A stretch of 64,000 nt of DNA from Paraglaciecola sp. MB-3u-78 (GCF_002835935.1 NZ_PJCF01000003.1:310001-374000); one strand, 5' to 3'. Positions 26,740-36,370 are shown, numbered from the stretch's first letter. Notes: generated by a model not told the origin, from the letters alone. Made by a program: numbers and translations.

Positions 26740-28071
26740 TTGAAACAAATAAAACCTACACACCCAGATTTAGTAAGTGTTAACCCGCCCAAGGGGATAT
26801 CAACTCCTAGTGGTGCGTCTGCAGGCGCTGGGATGGATCGCAAAATTGCCCCACAGAACAATCTACCTAAACGTATAGGTTTAATAATCATTGGTTTGAG
26901 TGTAACGGTTTTGTTGGCTTATTGGTTACTCAGTGCGCCTAGCGGTAAAGCCTTGAGTGTGACAACTGAGCGTATTGCTATTTCCACTGTGAAGTCTGGA
27001 ATTTTTGAAGATTTCATCCCTATTCGAGGCCGGGTCACACCAGCCAAAACGGTATATTTGGATGCCGTCGAGGGCGGAAGAGTAGAACGTATTCTAGTGG
27101 AAGACGGTGCCAGTCTGCAGGCGGGTCATTTAATTGTTGAGTTGTCGAATGCCTCTTTGCAATTAAGTGTATTAGGCAATGAAGCAAGAGTGGCAGAGCA
27201 ACTGAATAATATGCGTTCAATTGAACTTAACCTTGAACAAAACCGCCTTGAGCATAAGCGTAATCTGGTAGATATCAGGTATCAAATCAAATTGCTGAGT
27301 AGACAAGTTTCCCGAGAACAAGCATTAGTGAAAACGGGTGCGGTGAGTCAGTCAACGTTTGATGATACCCATGACACTCTTGATTGGTATAAAAGTCGTC
27401 TGGCATTGACCTTAGAAAGTCAGCAATCTGATGCGCGCATGCAAACAGAGCAATTAGTGTTTTTAAAGGACACCACTACAAGGCTTGAAGGTAACTTGGC
27501 TATCTCAAGGCAAAACCTAGACAACATGAATGTCAAAGCACCGGTTGACGGCACATTGTCGGGCTTCAATATCGAAGTGGGGCAAAGTATTGGACGTGGT
27601 GAACGCCTTGGGCAAATTGACACCCCTAATGATTATAAAGTCACCGCCTTTATTGATGAGTTTTACTTAGGTAGAGTCGATATTGGGCAACAGGCAAGCT
27701 ACGACGATTACGCCATGGTGGTCTCGAAAATTTACCCGCAAGTGCAAAACGGCCAATTCGAAGTGGATTTTAAATTTACTCAGCAACAACCTGCTGACAT
27801 CCGCCGAGGGCAGACCATACAAACTAAACTCACTCTTGGTGATGCCAGCGAAGCGTTGCTTATTCCAAACGGTGCATTTTATCAAGATACAGGTGGCAAC
27901 TGGATTTTTGTTGTGACCCAAGATGGTAATCAAGCGGTTAGACGCACCGTGAGATTGGGCAGACGCAACAGCCGCTTTATTGAAGTAATTGAAGGTTTAG
28001 ACGTCGGCGAAAAGATTGTGACTAGCCCTTATACAAGTTACCAAGATATGGATCTACTCAAGCTTAACTAA
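26740..28071 (+). CDS. HlyD/MacA-type periplasmic adaptor protein
   Basis: A 443-residue membrane-fusion protein. A membrane anchor lies at about 46-66 (IGLIIIGLSVTVLLAYWLL). The beta-barrel and lipoyl halves (RVTPAKTVYLDAVEGGRVER, LVEDGASLQAGHLIVELSN, and DNMNVKAPVDGTLSGFNIEV) flank an alpha-helical hairpin of about 110 residues. The C-terminal domain reads VRLGRRNSRFIEVIEGLDVG then GEKIVTSPY. It would bridge an inner-membrane ABC transporter to an outer-membrane channel; no channel gene is present here, so a shared TolC-type partner is likely. The start is TTG with AGGA upstream. The gene order adaptor-ATPase-permease follows. Confidence 0.93.
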   Translation: MKQIKPTHPDLVSVNPPKGISTPSGASAGAGMDRKIAPQNNLPKRIGLIIIGLSVTVLLAYWLLSAPSGKALSVTTERIAISTVKSGIFEDFIPIRGRVTPAKTVYLDAVEGGRVERILVEDGASLQAGHLIVELSNASLQLSVLGNEARVAEQLNNMRSIELNLEQNRLEHKRNLVDIRYQIKLLSRQVSREQALVKTGAVSQSTFDDTHDTLDWYKSRLALTLESQQSDARMQTEQLVFLKDTTTRLEGNLAISRQNLDNMNVKAPVDGTLSGFNIEVGQSIGRGERLGQIDTPNDYKVTAFIDEFYLGRVDIGQQASYDDYAMVVSKIYPQVQNGQFEVDFKFTQQQPADIRRGQTIQTKLTLGDASEALLIPNGAFYQDTGGNWIFVVTQDGNQAVRRTVRLGRRNSRFIEVIEGLDVGEKIVTSPYTSYQDMDLLKLN

Positions 28072-28116
28072 AGCATTATTTGCAAATGATGATTTTACAA
28101 ATTTAAGGAAAGGCAA

Positions 28117-28797
28117 ATGTTGAAACTACATAATTTATGCAGAATGTATCGCACCGACGAAGTTGAAACTATAGCGTTAAATAACGTGAACATTGAAATA
28201 CAAAAAGGTGAATTTGTGGCCATTATGGGTCCCTCTGGCTGTGGTAAATCTACCTTACTGAATTTAATTGGCATGTTGGATTCGTCGAACGGTGGTCAGT
28301 ATATTTTTAATAACGAAGATATTTCTGGTTATTCAGAAAAACAACTCTCAGCCATTCGTAAACATCATATTGGTTTCATCTTCCAGAATTTCAATTTGAT
28401 AGAAGAGTTGAATGTCTTTGAAAATATTGAACTGGCCTTGCTTTATCACAATATGCCAGCCGCCGAACGCAAAGAAAAAGTGTTGGTTGTGATGGATATG
28501 GTGGGTGTGGCTCATCGTGCTAAACATATGCCTAGCCAATTATCTGGAGGTCAGCAACAACGTGTGGCCGTAGCCAGAGCTGTGGTGGGCAATCAAGGGC
28601 TTATCTTAGCAGATGAGCCTACTGGAAATCTTGATAGTGCTCACGGCCAAGAAGTCATGGAAATGCTGCGTTCTCTAAATCAGCAAGGTTCCACCATTGT
28701 GATGGTGACACATAACCCAAGTGATGCAGACTACGCGAATAGAACCATCAATCTGTTTGATGGTGCAGTGGTAACCGAAATTGTGCGTGCAGCTTAA
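28117..28797 (+). CDS. ABC transporter ATPase (MacB/LolD type)
   Basis: A 226-residue ATPase with Walker A GPSGCGKSTLLN (about 39-50), Q-loop FIFQNFNLIEELNV, signature LSGGQQQRVAVARA, Walker B LILADEPTGNLDS and H-loop VMVTHN. The sequence is of the FtsE/LolD/MacB group, which powers mechanotransmission ABC systems. It is preceded by AAGGAAAGG and lies 45 bp after the adaptor gene and 28 bp before the permease, so all three form one operon. The cargo cannot be read from it. Confidence 0.95.
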   Translation: MLKLHNLCRMYRTDEVETIALNNVNIEIQKGEFVAIMGPSGCGKSTLLNLIGMLDSSNGGQYIFNNEDISGYSEKQLSAIRKHHIGFIFQNFNLIEELNVFENIELALLYHNMPAAERKEKVLVVMDMVGVAHRAKHMPSQLSGGQQQRVAVARAVVGNQGLILADEPTGNLDSAHGQEVMEMLRSLNQQGSTIVMVTHNPSDADYANRTINLFDGAVVTEIVRAA

Positions 28798-28825
28798 CCC
28801 CAGCATCGAAATGGAAGAATAAATT

Positions 28826-31339
28826 ATGTTTAAAAATTACCTGATAACAGCTTGGCGCAACATCATTAAAAATGGTGTGTTTTCGGTTATTAATATTGCG
28901 GGTTTAGCCTTAGGCTTAATGAGCTGTATTTTGATCATGTTATTTGTCCGTGAAGAGACTGGGTTTGATAAATGGTTAACTGACAGCGACCGAATAGTGC
29001 GTATGCATTCAGCATATTATAATCCAGATAACCCTCCGTTTTTGACAGTACGTTCGGCAGGAAACATGATGGAGGCAGTGCGTGATTACGCTAAAAATGA
29101 AGTAGAAGATGGCGTTCGATTGATTCGTTTTGATTCCACAGTACGTAAAGAAGAAGGTGCACTGGCAGAGACTGTGACTTTTGTTGACGGCAGTTTTTTC
29201 AATATTTTTGACCTGCCGTTTCTGCATGGTTCTAAAGATAGTTCATTTAACAAACCTTACGACATGATCATCACAGAAGATATGGCGAACCGTTATTTTG
29301 GCAAGACAGATGTGGTGGGCGAAGTGATGACAATCTGCTGCTTGGGTGCTGAGCCGAGCTTAGTGCCCGTATCTGGGGTGATTAAAAACTTACCTGAAGC
29401 AACTCATTTAGACTTAGACATGATTGTCTATGTCGATCCGACTATTATAGAAAATAACCAAGGCTTAAATACTTGGACCAGTTTGAATGTGTATACCTAT
29501 TTTAAAATGCGTTCTGGAATCAGCCTCGAACAGTTTCAGCAAAGGCTTACTTATTGGGTTGATAATGAAAGCCCTTTCGTGAAAATGTATGAGGAAAATA
29601 TTGGAGAGTTGGCTACTGATGAAAAAGTCAGCGACAACATGCGGCATAAATTGATGTATTTGGAAAACTTGCATCTTAGAGCACGAGAAGATGCAGGAAA
29701 TATGGGCGATTTAACCCCTATGGGTGACAAAACATTGATTATCACCTTCAGTATTGTTGCTGGGTTAATCTTGTTGATCGCTTGTATTAATTTTATGAAT
29801 TTGTCCACCGCTCGGGTTAGCCATCGTGCCCGAGAAGTGGCCATGCGTAAAGTATTAGGAGCGAGTCGAGGACAGGTCGCGGTGCAGTTTTTGGGCGAGG
29901 CAATTGCCTTAGTGTTGATTTCATTGGTTTTAGCTTTAGCCTTGGTCGAATTATTATTACCTTTATACAATCAAGCTTTAGGCAGGCAGCTAGAACTCAA
30001 CTTGTTTAGTGATTTAAAATTGGTTTTTGTGTTGTTAGGTCTGGGTTTGTTGATTGGTTTAGGTGCAGGTTCGTATCCCGCGATATTTTTATCTGGATTT
30101 CAGCCGGCGTATTTGTTGCGTTCCAGTAAAGGTGCTGAATCTAAGACGTCTTCAAGTTTAAGGCTGACCTTAGTGGTAGTGCAATTTGCTACTTCAATTA
30201 CTTTAGTTGTGTGTACGGCAGTAATTTATGCACAAACTTTATATGCGCAATCAGTGGATGTGGGTTATGTCAGTGAAGATAAGTTAGTACTTAATATAAG
30301 AGGTGCTGGGGATAATAGACAAAGACTCAGGCATGAATTGCTTAAATTACCTGAGATATCTTCAGTTGTTTATTCTTCTGAGTCACCCACCCAAGATAAT
30401 GAAAATAACAATCAGTTCACTTTGCTTGATGGCGAACATCTAGTAGGTGAAAATCCACAAGTATTGCTTAATTACCATGATATGGGATATGGATTTTTTG
30501 AAGCCTATGAGGTTAACCCCCTTGCCGGACGACTATTCAGTGAGGATTTTGGTAGCGATGAAATTAAGCAAGATACTGATGGACAGAATGGACAATTGAC
30601 CGCATCCGTTATCTTAAATGAGTCGGCGTTGCATAAATTTGGCTTTACATCACCCGAGCAAGCAATAGGAAAAACACTAGAGTCAGGCAACTATAAAGGG
30701 CAGGCTCTGACGATTATTGGCATAGTGCCAGACATTTATTTTCGTTCAATAAAATTTGGTGTGCGGCCAACGGCTTACACTATGAACACCAATCGTTTAC
30801 GGGTAGCCAGTTTAACCTTTAGTACCAATAACGTTGCTGCACTGATGCAAAAAGTGGAATCAATCTGGAAGCAAACCATCCCTATGCAGCCAATAGACCT
30901 GCAGTTTTTAGATGAGATGATGAAAGCCCAGTACTCAGAAGAGTCTATGCAAACAAAAATGTTTTCGGTTTTTTCATTATTGGCCATAGGTATCGCATGT
31001 TTAGGTTTATACGGTCTGGCCTCTTTTACCACTGAGCGTAGAACGCGTGAAATTGGGATTAGAAAAGTGATGGGAGCTAGCGTAAAAGATATTGTTTCCC
31101 TATTAATTTGGCAATTCTCCAAACCGGTCATGATAGCCAACCTGATTGCATGGCCTGTCTCTATTTATGCGATGTTGATCTGGCTTGAGTCCTTTTCTTA
31201 TCGAATCAATACACTGTGGTTGGGGCCGATTTGTTTAGTGGTAGGAAGCAGTTTACTTTTGGTGGCTTGGGCAACGGTGGGCGGAAACGCGGCAAAAGTC
31301 GCTAGAGCTAACCCAATTAAAGCCTTGAGACAGGAATAA
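28826..31339 (+). CDS. FtsX-like/MacB-type ABC permease
   Basis: An 837-residue permease. It has the MacB_PCD N-terminal half (first helix VFSVINIAGLALGLMSCILI, then a periplasmic domain to about 285) and two FtsX domains: helices near 305-325, 355-380 and 400-425, then a second periplasmic domain (about 460-720) and three last helices (FSVFSLLAIGIACLGLYGLA and on). The REIGIRKVMGASVKDIVSLL and ALRQE tail are typical. With eight helices it is a duplicated permease that works as one chain or dimer with the ATPase. Mechanotransmission ABC exporters of this kind export antibiotics, peptides or lipoproteins. The substrate is unknown. Confidence 0.93.
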   Translation: MFKNYLITAWRNIIKNGVFSVINIAGLALGLMSCILIMLFVREETGFDKWLTDSDRIVRMHSAYYNPDNPPFLTVRSAGNMMEAVRDYAKNEVEDGVRLIRFDSTVRKEEGALAETVTFVDGSFFNIFDLPFLHGSKDSSFNKPYDMIITEDMANRYFGKTDVVGEVMTICCLGAEPSLVPVSGVIKNLPEATHLDLDMIVYVDPTIIENNQGLNTWTSLNVYTYFKMRSGISLEQFQQRLTYWVDNESPFVKMYEENIGELATDEKVSDNMRHKLMYLENLHLRAREDAGNMGDLTPMGDKTLIITFSIVAGLILLIACINFMNLSTARVSHRAREVAMRKVLGASRGQVAVQFLGEAIALVLISLVLALALVELLLPLYNQALGRQLELNLFSDLKLVFVLLGLGLLIGLGAGSYPAIFLSGFQPAYLLRSSKGAESKTSSSLRLTLVVVQFATSITLVVCTAVIYAQTLYAQSVDVGYVSEDKLVLNIRGAGDNRQRLRHELLKLPEISSVVYSSESPTQDNENNNQFTLLDGEHLVGENPQVLLNYHDMGYGFFEAYEVNPLAGRLFSEDFGSDEIKQDTDGQNGQLTASVILNESALHKFGFTSPEQAIGKTLESGNYKGQALTIIGIVPDIYFRSIKFGVRPTAYTMNTNRLRVASLTFSTNNVAALMQKVESIWKQTIPMQPIDLQFLDEMMKAQYSEESMQTKMFSVFSLLAIGIACLGLYGLASFTTERRTREIGIRKVMGASVKDIVSLLIWQFSKPVMIANLIAWPVSIYAMLIWLESFSYRINTLWLGPICLVVGSSLLLVAWATVGGNAAKVARANPIKALRQE

Positions 31340-31424
31340 TTGGTATTGGCGAACACTGATTGGTGTTGGCCTAACATCTTGTTTGATATACAGTAATACC
31401 CACTTAATACTGGGGCAGAAATTG

Positions 31425-31844
31425 ATGAATGACACTATTATTGGACTTTTAGGCTATATCACTTGGATATTAGTGTTATTGGTTTGGCTGGCGGTATATC
31501 GCACTGTATTGGTGGCAAAAAAGCAGCAGGCGGTAAATGATTTTAAAGCCGACGGCTCTAACTCACCTGGCTTTGGTGAACGGATAACGAGAGCACAGAG
31601 TAACTGTGTCGAGAGTTTTGCGTTTATAGGTGGTTTGATGTTGTTGGCTTTGGCGACTGATTCTGCAGCAATCACCAATAACTTAGCCTTGCTGTTGTTG
31701 GCAGCGCGTTTAGGACAGTCTATTACGCACTTAATATCGACGAGTGTGTTGGCGGTTCAGATCCGCTTCGCTTTTTTCTTGGTGCAGGTTGGTATTTGTT
31801 TTTATTGGGTTGTTTTATTTGCCTCAAAATTTATAGGAGCTTAG
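31425..31844 (+). CDS. MAPEG-family membrane protein
   Basis: From the ATG at 31425 the product is 139 residues, close to the family norm of about 130-150, with four membrane helices (about 5-25, 62-83, 85-100 and 115-137). The conserved region is the TRAQSNCVESFAFIGGLMLL segment, corresponding to the glutathione-binding ExxxxxF motif (N-x-x-E-x-F). MAPEG proteins are microsomal-type glutathione transferases or related. The frame is open back to 31383, but GGGGCAG precedes 31425. It ends 4 bp before the RraA-like gene, so the two may be co-transcribed. Confidence 0.8.
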   Translation: MNDTIIGLLGYITWILVLLVWLAVYRTVLVAKKQQAVNDFKADGSNSPGFGERITRAQSNCVESFAFIGGLMLLALATDSAAITNNLALLLLAARLGQSITHLISTSVLAVQIRFAFFLVQVGICFYWVVLFASKFIGA

Positions 31845-31848
31845 TCGT

Positions 31849-32475
31849 ATGTCAAAGCCGACAATTGAACAGTTACTCGACGTCTCTCCATGCGAATATT
31901 CTGAAGGTTTACCCATAGAGCAGTTTATCGACCCTGTTATTAATCAAATGTGGCCTCAGATGCCACGCATTGCTGGCCCTGCTTTTACTGTTAAATGTGG
32001 AAAAGGTGATCACCTAAGTCTTCACGCTGCTATTTATCGTGCTAAAGCAGGTGATGTGCTTGTCGTTGAAGCAGGCCCTGATTATGCTAATACAGGCGGG
32101 AATGTCTGTGCTATAGCTAAGCAGCGAGGCGTTGTTGCTATGATCATTGATGGGTTTATTCGCGATATTGGCGAAATTCGTGAGGCGCAGTTTCCGATTT
32201 ATGCCCGTGGGGTGATGCCCAAGCCCGGAGCTAAAGAACAAATGTTTCCTCTTAATCAGCCTATTCAGTGTGGCGGTGTCACGGTAAATGCCGGTGACTA
32301 TATTGTGGCAGATGAAGAGGGCATTGCGGTTATTCCAAAAGATAAACTCACAGAGGTTTATCACCTTGCCAAAGCACGTACAGATAAAGATGCTGGAATG
32401 AATTTGGCTGAATGGAAAGTCCAACATTCGAAAAAAGTTGAATCGAAACTACAAGAATTAGGGTATTCTGATTAA
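31849..32475 (+). CDS. RraA-family protein (aldolase/RNase E-inhibitor fold)
   Basis: A 208-residue RraA-fold protein. The active-site region GGNVCAIAKQRGVVAMIIDG then FIRDIGEI has the Asp and Arg-Asp pair used by HMG/CHA aldolases, and GDYIVADEEGIAVIPKDKL is the other conserved block. Proteins with the full metal-site set act as 4-hydroxy-4-methyl-2-oxoglutarate aldolase or oxaloacetate decarboxylase, while true RraA (about 160 residues) inhibits RNase E. Its length and ends favour the aldolase-like branch. It is 4 bp downstream of a MAPEG gene and is followed by a terminator. Confidence 0.8.
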   Translation: MSKPTIEQLLDVSPCEYSEGLPIEQFIDPVINQMWPQMPRIAGPAFTVKCGKGDHLSLHAAIYRAKAGDVLVVEAGPDYANTGGNVCAIAKQRGVVAMIIDGFIRDIGEIREAQFPIYARGVMPKPGAKEQMFPLNQPIQCGGVTVNAGDYIVADEEGIAVIPKDKLTEVYHLAKARTDKDAGMNLAEWKVQHSKKVESKLQELGYSD

Positions 32476-32490
32476 CCTAATTTAGAAAAA

Positions 32491-32518
32491 GCCTGTTGAA
32501 TATTCTTTTTTAACAGGC
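32491..32518 (+). terminator. Terminator after the RraA-like gene
   Basis: GCCTGTT (32491-32497) pairs with AACAGGC (32512-32518) across a T-rich 14-nt loop, 16 bp after the stop. Confidence 0.6.
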
Positions 32519-32544
32519 AGTATAATCCAAGGTTAATAATCCCC

Positions 32545-34386
32545 ATGTTTTCATTTTTTGAACGGTTAACTAACCCGTTTCCTGCTGCTCATCCAACGCA
32601 GCCACCTGATACAATCTTCGCGTTTTGTCGTTATTATACTCAAGGCATGTGGCCTGTCATTTTTTGCGTTTCTTTCTTAGCTGCCGCCATTGCGGCCCTT
32701 GAAGTGTCATTATTTGGTTTTCTTGGTCAACTTGTTGATTGGTTGGCTGAAAGCGACAGAGAGACATTTTTACAGCAAGAGCTAGGCAGCTTAATTTGGA
32801 TGGCAGTGCTGGTCTTGGTTATTTTACCGGTATTAGTGGTGACCCAATCTTTGTTGTCGCATCAGGGACTGATGGGAAATTTTCCGATGCAGATCCGTTG
32901 GCAAGCACACCGATATATGATTGGTCAAAGCTTAGGTTTTTTTCAAAATGAGTTTGCTGGGCGTATAGCCACTAAAGTCATGCAAACTGCGTTGTCAGTG
33001 CGTGAAACTGTGATGAAAACACTGGATATCTTAGTGTATGTCAGTGTGTATTTTTTCAGTATCTTGTTTTTGGTTGTCTCAGCCGATTGGCGCTTAAGTG
33101 CTCCCCTTATTATCTGGTTTTTAGTTTATTTAGTGATCTTGCGTACGCTTATTCCCAAATTGAAAAGGGTGTCGCAGCGTCAAGCCGATGCACGTTCGAT
33201 GATGACAGGGCGTATTGTGGATAGTTATACCAATATCACTACAGTCAAATTGTTTGCTCACACCAATCGCGAAGCAGAATACGCCAAAGAGGGCATGTTG
33301 GGTTTCTTAAAAAAAGTCTATCCTCAGATGCGCTTGGTAACTGTGTTGTATGGTTGTGTTTGGTTTAGCAATGCTCTACTGGTATTCAGTATTACTGCGC
33401 TGGCGATATATCTATGGACGTTGGAGCTGGTTACGCCCGGTGAAATCGCGATTACCGTGAGTTTGTGTTTACGCCTTAACGGTATGTCGCAATGGGTAAT
33501 GTGGGAAGTGTCTTCGCTATTTGAAAACATCGGTACAGTGCAGGACGGTATTAATAGTCTGTCGTTGCCGGTTGATGTGCAAGATAAGCCAAATGCAAAA
33601 GTGTTAGAGATGAAAGGAGGGGCAATTCATTTCAACAAGGTGAACTTTGGGTATGCGGGTGCCAATGATATTCCCATTACTGTTTTAAAAGATCTTGATA
33701 TCAAAATCAAGGCAGGAGAAAAAGTGGGCTTAGTTGGGCGTTCAGGCGCTGGCAAGTCGACGCTGGTGAATCTTCTGCTGCGTTTTTATGATATTCAAAG
33801 TGGCAGTATCAGCATAGATGGACAGGATATCAGTCAGGTTCAGCAAGAAACCTTGCGGGCTAATATAAGCATGGTGACCCAAGACACTTCATTGTTGCAT
33901 CGTTCCGTTCGGGATAACATTTTGTATGGACGTCTAGATGCCAGTGAGGAGGATATGCTAAAAGCGGCCAAGCAGGCAGAGTCTCACGAGTTTGTACAAA
34001 CCTTGTCTGATATGCAGGGCAGAACAGGCTACGACGCCCATGTAGGCGAGCGTGGGGTGAAACTCTCGGGTGGGCAACGTCAGCGTATCGCCATCGCTCG
34101 GGTGATGTTAAAAGACGCACCAATTTTAATTCTAGATGAAGCCACCTCGGCACTTGATTCTGAAGTAGAAGTGGCAATTCAACATTGTCTAAACAAAGTC
34201 ATGGAAAATAAAACTGTACTGGCTATCGCACATCGGTTGTCGACTATTGCGCAGATGGATAGATTACTGGTGCTTGACGAAGGCAAGATAGTTGAATCAG
34301 GCACACACAAAGAACTAATACACAAACGTGGAATTTATGCCAAGCTATGGGAGCATCAAACAGGCGGTTTTATTGGTTTAGAGTAA
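32545..34386 (+). CDS. ABC exporter, fused permease and ATPase
   Basis: A 613-residue type I half-transporter of the MsbA/multidrug group. Residues 30-340 have six membrane helices (the first near MWPVIFCVSFLAAAIAALEV). Residues 370-605 are the nucleotide-binding domain: Walker A GRSGAGKSTLVN (about 397-408), Q-loop VTQDTSLL, signature KLSGGQRQRIAIARV, Walker B ILILDEATSALDSE and H-loop AIAHRLST. It would function as a homodimer in the inner membrane exporting a lipid or drug. A hairpin terminator precedes it, and a small gene follows 24 bp later. Substrate unknown. Confidence 0.92.
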   Translation: MFSFFERLTNPFPAAHPTQPPDTIFAFCRYYTQGMWPVIFCVSFLAAAIAALEVSLFGFLGQLVDWLAESDRETFLQQELGSLIWMAVLVLVILPVLVVTQSLLSHQGLMGNFPMQIRWQAHRYMIGQSLGFFQNEFAGRIATKVMQTALSVRETVMKTLDILVYVSVYFFSILFLVVSADWRLSAPLIIWFLVYLVILRTLIPKLKRVSQRQADARSMMTGRIVDSYTNITTVKLFAHTNREAEYAKEGMLGFLKKVYPQMRLVTVLYGCVWFSNALLVFSITALAIYLWTLELVTPGEIAITVSLCLRLNGMSQWVMWEVSSLFENIGTVQDGINSLSLPVDVQDKPNAKVLEMKGGAIHFNKVNFGYAGANDIPITVLKDLDIKIKAGEKVGLVGRSGAGKSTLVNLLLRFYDIQSGSISIDGQDISQVQQETLRANISMVTQDTSLLHRSVRDNILYGRLDASEEDMLKAAKQAESHEFVQTLSDMQGRTGYDAHVGERGVKLSGGQRQRIAIARVMLKDAPILILDEATSALDSEVEVAIQHCLNKVMENKTVLAIAHRLSTIAQMDRLLVLDEGKIVESGTHKELIHKRGIYAKLWEHQTGGFIGLE

Positions 34387-34410
34387 AATTTTGCCACAAT
34401 AGGAGTGTTT

Positions 34411-34989
34411 TTGAAAATATATGTTACGGGCGCCTTATTATGCTGTGTTTTATTCTTTAGTGTTTTTTTGCATGATAGTGTCAACGCTCAAAATAAACCT
34501 ACGCGTTTGACATTTTCTTATGTCGATCACCCTGTGATAATCAATGATATTATTCCCATAGTGCAACGGGCATATTTGGAATTGGGCATTCCAATTAAAC
34601 TTGTGATGCATCCCTCGTTGCGTAATCTTAAAGCGGTTGAATCTGAAGAAGTTGATGGAGATATTGCTTACAGCGATTTACTGTTGAAAGGTCACGATAC
34701 GCTAATCAAAATTGAACCTGCATTGGTGACTACTGTTTTTGTATTACTGTGTATACCCAGTGTTGAATGTAATGAAGAGGTTTTGTTCGACAATAATGTC
34801 ATAGTTTCAACTGACACAACTTACAAGGGTTTAGTTAGTTTCTATCCTGAGCCTTTGAGCGACGCTTTTTATACAATTAACAAGTTATCAATTATTCCCG
34901 AACTTTTAGTCCAAGAACGTTTTGAATACGGAATATATGTGTTGGGTGAAGTATGTTTATCAGAATTTATTGGTATGAGATTAGTTTGA
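34411..34989 (+). CDS. Short periplasmic substrate-binding-like protein (SBP family 3)
   Basis: About 192 residues with a signal peptide (MKIYVTGALLCCVLFFSVFL and on). TTG 34411 is preferred over the upstream GTG at 34405 because AGGAG (34401-34405) is correctly spaced for it. The body has the family-3 solute-binding style (RLTFSYVDHPVIINDIIPIV, then YLELGIPIKLVMHPSLRNLK and EVDGDIAYSDLLL), and a C-x5-C pair. Usual members are 230-260 residues, so this one lacks the end of the second lobe and may be truncated. It overlaps the next gene. Confidence 0.55.
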   Translation: MKIYVTGALLCCVLFFSVFLHDSVNAQNKPTRLTFSYVDHPVIINDIIPIVQRAYLELGIPIKLVMHPSLRNLKAVESEEVDGDIAYSDLLLKGHDTLIKIEPALVTTVFVLLCIPSVECNEEVLFDNNVIVSTDTTYKGLVSFYPEPLSDAFYTINKLSIIPELLVQERFEYGIYVLGEVCLSEFIGMRLV

Positions 34990-35660
34990 CAACCATCCCT
35001 ATAGACAACTTTGTCGCACCACTTTGTCTTGAAAAAATCGAAATATTGTTTGAAGATGAATATCTGTTGGCCATCAATAAGCCTAGTGGTTTATTGAGTT
35101 TATCAGGTAAAAACCCACTGAATAAAGATTCTGTTCATTATCGGTTAGTCCAGCAATATCCGGATATCAGGTTGACCCATCGCTTAGATCTTGGCACTTC
35201 TGGGATCATGTTATTAGCTAAAAATAAAGTGATGAATGCAAATTTGACCAAGCAGTTTCAAGCTCGAACGATAATAAAACGTTATGTGAGTATTTTAGCT
35301 GGTGAGGTGGTGGACAGTGAGGGATTGATTGATTTACCCATTGCTAAGGACCCTTTACTTTTTCCTAGGCTTAAAATTTGCCATCAGGATGGCAAGACAG
35401 CTCAAAGTCATTTTGAAGTGACAGAAAGATTGAAGGATCCTGTGCGTACTCGAGTGATTTTCACGCCTTTGACAGGCAGGACACATCAGCTGCGTATCCA
35501 CAGTCAGGCCATTGGGCATCCCATTTTGGGGTGTGACTTGTATGGCACAGCATTAACCCAAAAAATGGCACCCAGACTTTTGTTACATGCCCTTGATATC
35601 GTATTTGATCATCCGCGATCGCAAAAGCGGATGACCTTGACCAGTCCTTGTCCTTTTTAG
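34953..35660 (+). CDS. RluA-family RNA pseudouridine synthase
   Basis: A 235-residue synthase turning uridine into pseudouridine in rRNA or tRNA. The catalytic Asp is in THRLDLGTSGIMLLAK (Asp79 counted from the ATG at 34953), and the second motif is LTGRTHQLRIHSQAIGHPIL. There is no S4 domain, as in RluA and TruC; the target cannot be told. Two starts are possible: the ATG at 34953, which overlaps the upstream gene by 37 bp, or a TTG at 34986 that overlaps its stop as TTGA. The TTG gives an N-terminus of the usual RluA length. Confidence 0.85.
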   Translation: MFIRIYWYEISLTTIPIDNFVAPLCLEKIEILFEDEYLLAINKPSGLLSLSGKNPLNKDSVHYRLVQQYPDIRLTHRLDLGTSGIMLLAKNKVMNANLTKQFQARTIIKRYVSILAGEVVDSEGLIDLPIAKDPLLFPRLKICHQDGKTAQSHFEVTERLKDPVRTRVIFTPLTGRTHQLRIHSQAIGHPILGCDLYGTALTQKMAPRLLLHALDIVFDHPRSQKRMTLTSPCPF

Positions 35661-35665
35661 ATTGT

Positions 35666-36370
35666 TTAGACGTTAAATAACGCGGCCAGTAGTCCAATTA
35701 GTGCTCCAAAAACGCCGCCCCACACAACTAACCAACCTAAATGTTCTCTGATCATATTCTGAATAATGTCTTTGACCATTTTGGGCGTTAGTTCATTCAG
35801 ACGTTGTTCAACAATATTATTGATTTTTTCGTGCAGGTCTTGCTGCACATCTGGCTGAGTTAACTCTGCTTGCAATAGTAATGTGAACTTAGGATCTTGA
35901 GTGATATCTTCTAGCGCCGCCCCCATTTTATCTACAAAAGGTTGTCGCATAGGTTCTAAGGCTTCAACACCACCGAACATTCCGAGCATCTGTCCAAATG
36001 AAGAATCTTTGATAACTTCAACCAATGAATCAAATGTAGGGGCTAAATCCACCTTTTTGATAATAGGGGAAAAGTCTAGGTGAATAGGCTGTTTGTTGTC
36101 GCTTAGAAAACGTTGAATGTTGTCTTTACTAAAAAACTGTTCCATCACCAGTGTGCGGATCCCGCTTTTAAAATCTTCGAAACGTTCTGGTATCACGCCA
36201 GAACCATATAAGCCTGGTACTTTTTCAAACAACATGTGTACTGCTATCCAATTGGTCAGGGCACCTGATATGGCAAACAGCCCGACAGTTTTGATGATGT
36301 CGTTGTCTAAGATAAAACCAAGCAGAACTATGGCGAGGGCTAATCCATTGGTGATAATACTCTTGTTCAA
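35666..36370 (-). CDS. DUF445-family membrane protein
   Basis: A 234-residue protein with a membrane helix pair at the N-terminus (LALAIVLLGFILDNDIIKTV, then LFAISGALTNWIAVHMLFEK) and one C-terminal helix (LGWLVVWGGVFGALIGLLAA). The DUF445 signature GALTNWIAVHMLFEKVPGLYGSGVIPERF is at about 35-63. The family is widespread and of unknown function. The start is a TTG at 36368-36370; no ATG in frame fits. It faces the RluA-type gene tail to tail with 5 bp between. Confidence 0.85.
   Translation of the reverse strand: MNKSIITNGLALAIVLLGFILDNDIIKTVGLFAISGALTNWIAVHMLFEKVPGLYGSGVIPERFEDFKSGIRTLVMEQFFSKDNIQRFLSDNKQPIHLDFSPIIKKVDLAPTFDSLVEVIKDSSFGQMLGMFGGVEALEPMRQPFVDKMGAALEDITQDPKFTLLLQAELTQPDVQQDLHEKINNIVEQRLNELTPKMVKDIIQNMIREHLGWLVVWGGVFGALIGLLAALFNV

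Noticed and set aside
29465-29970. Minus-strand frames inside the FtsX permease
   Set aside because: Antisense shadows with no family features.
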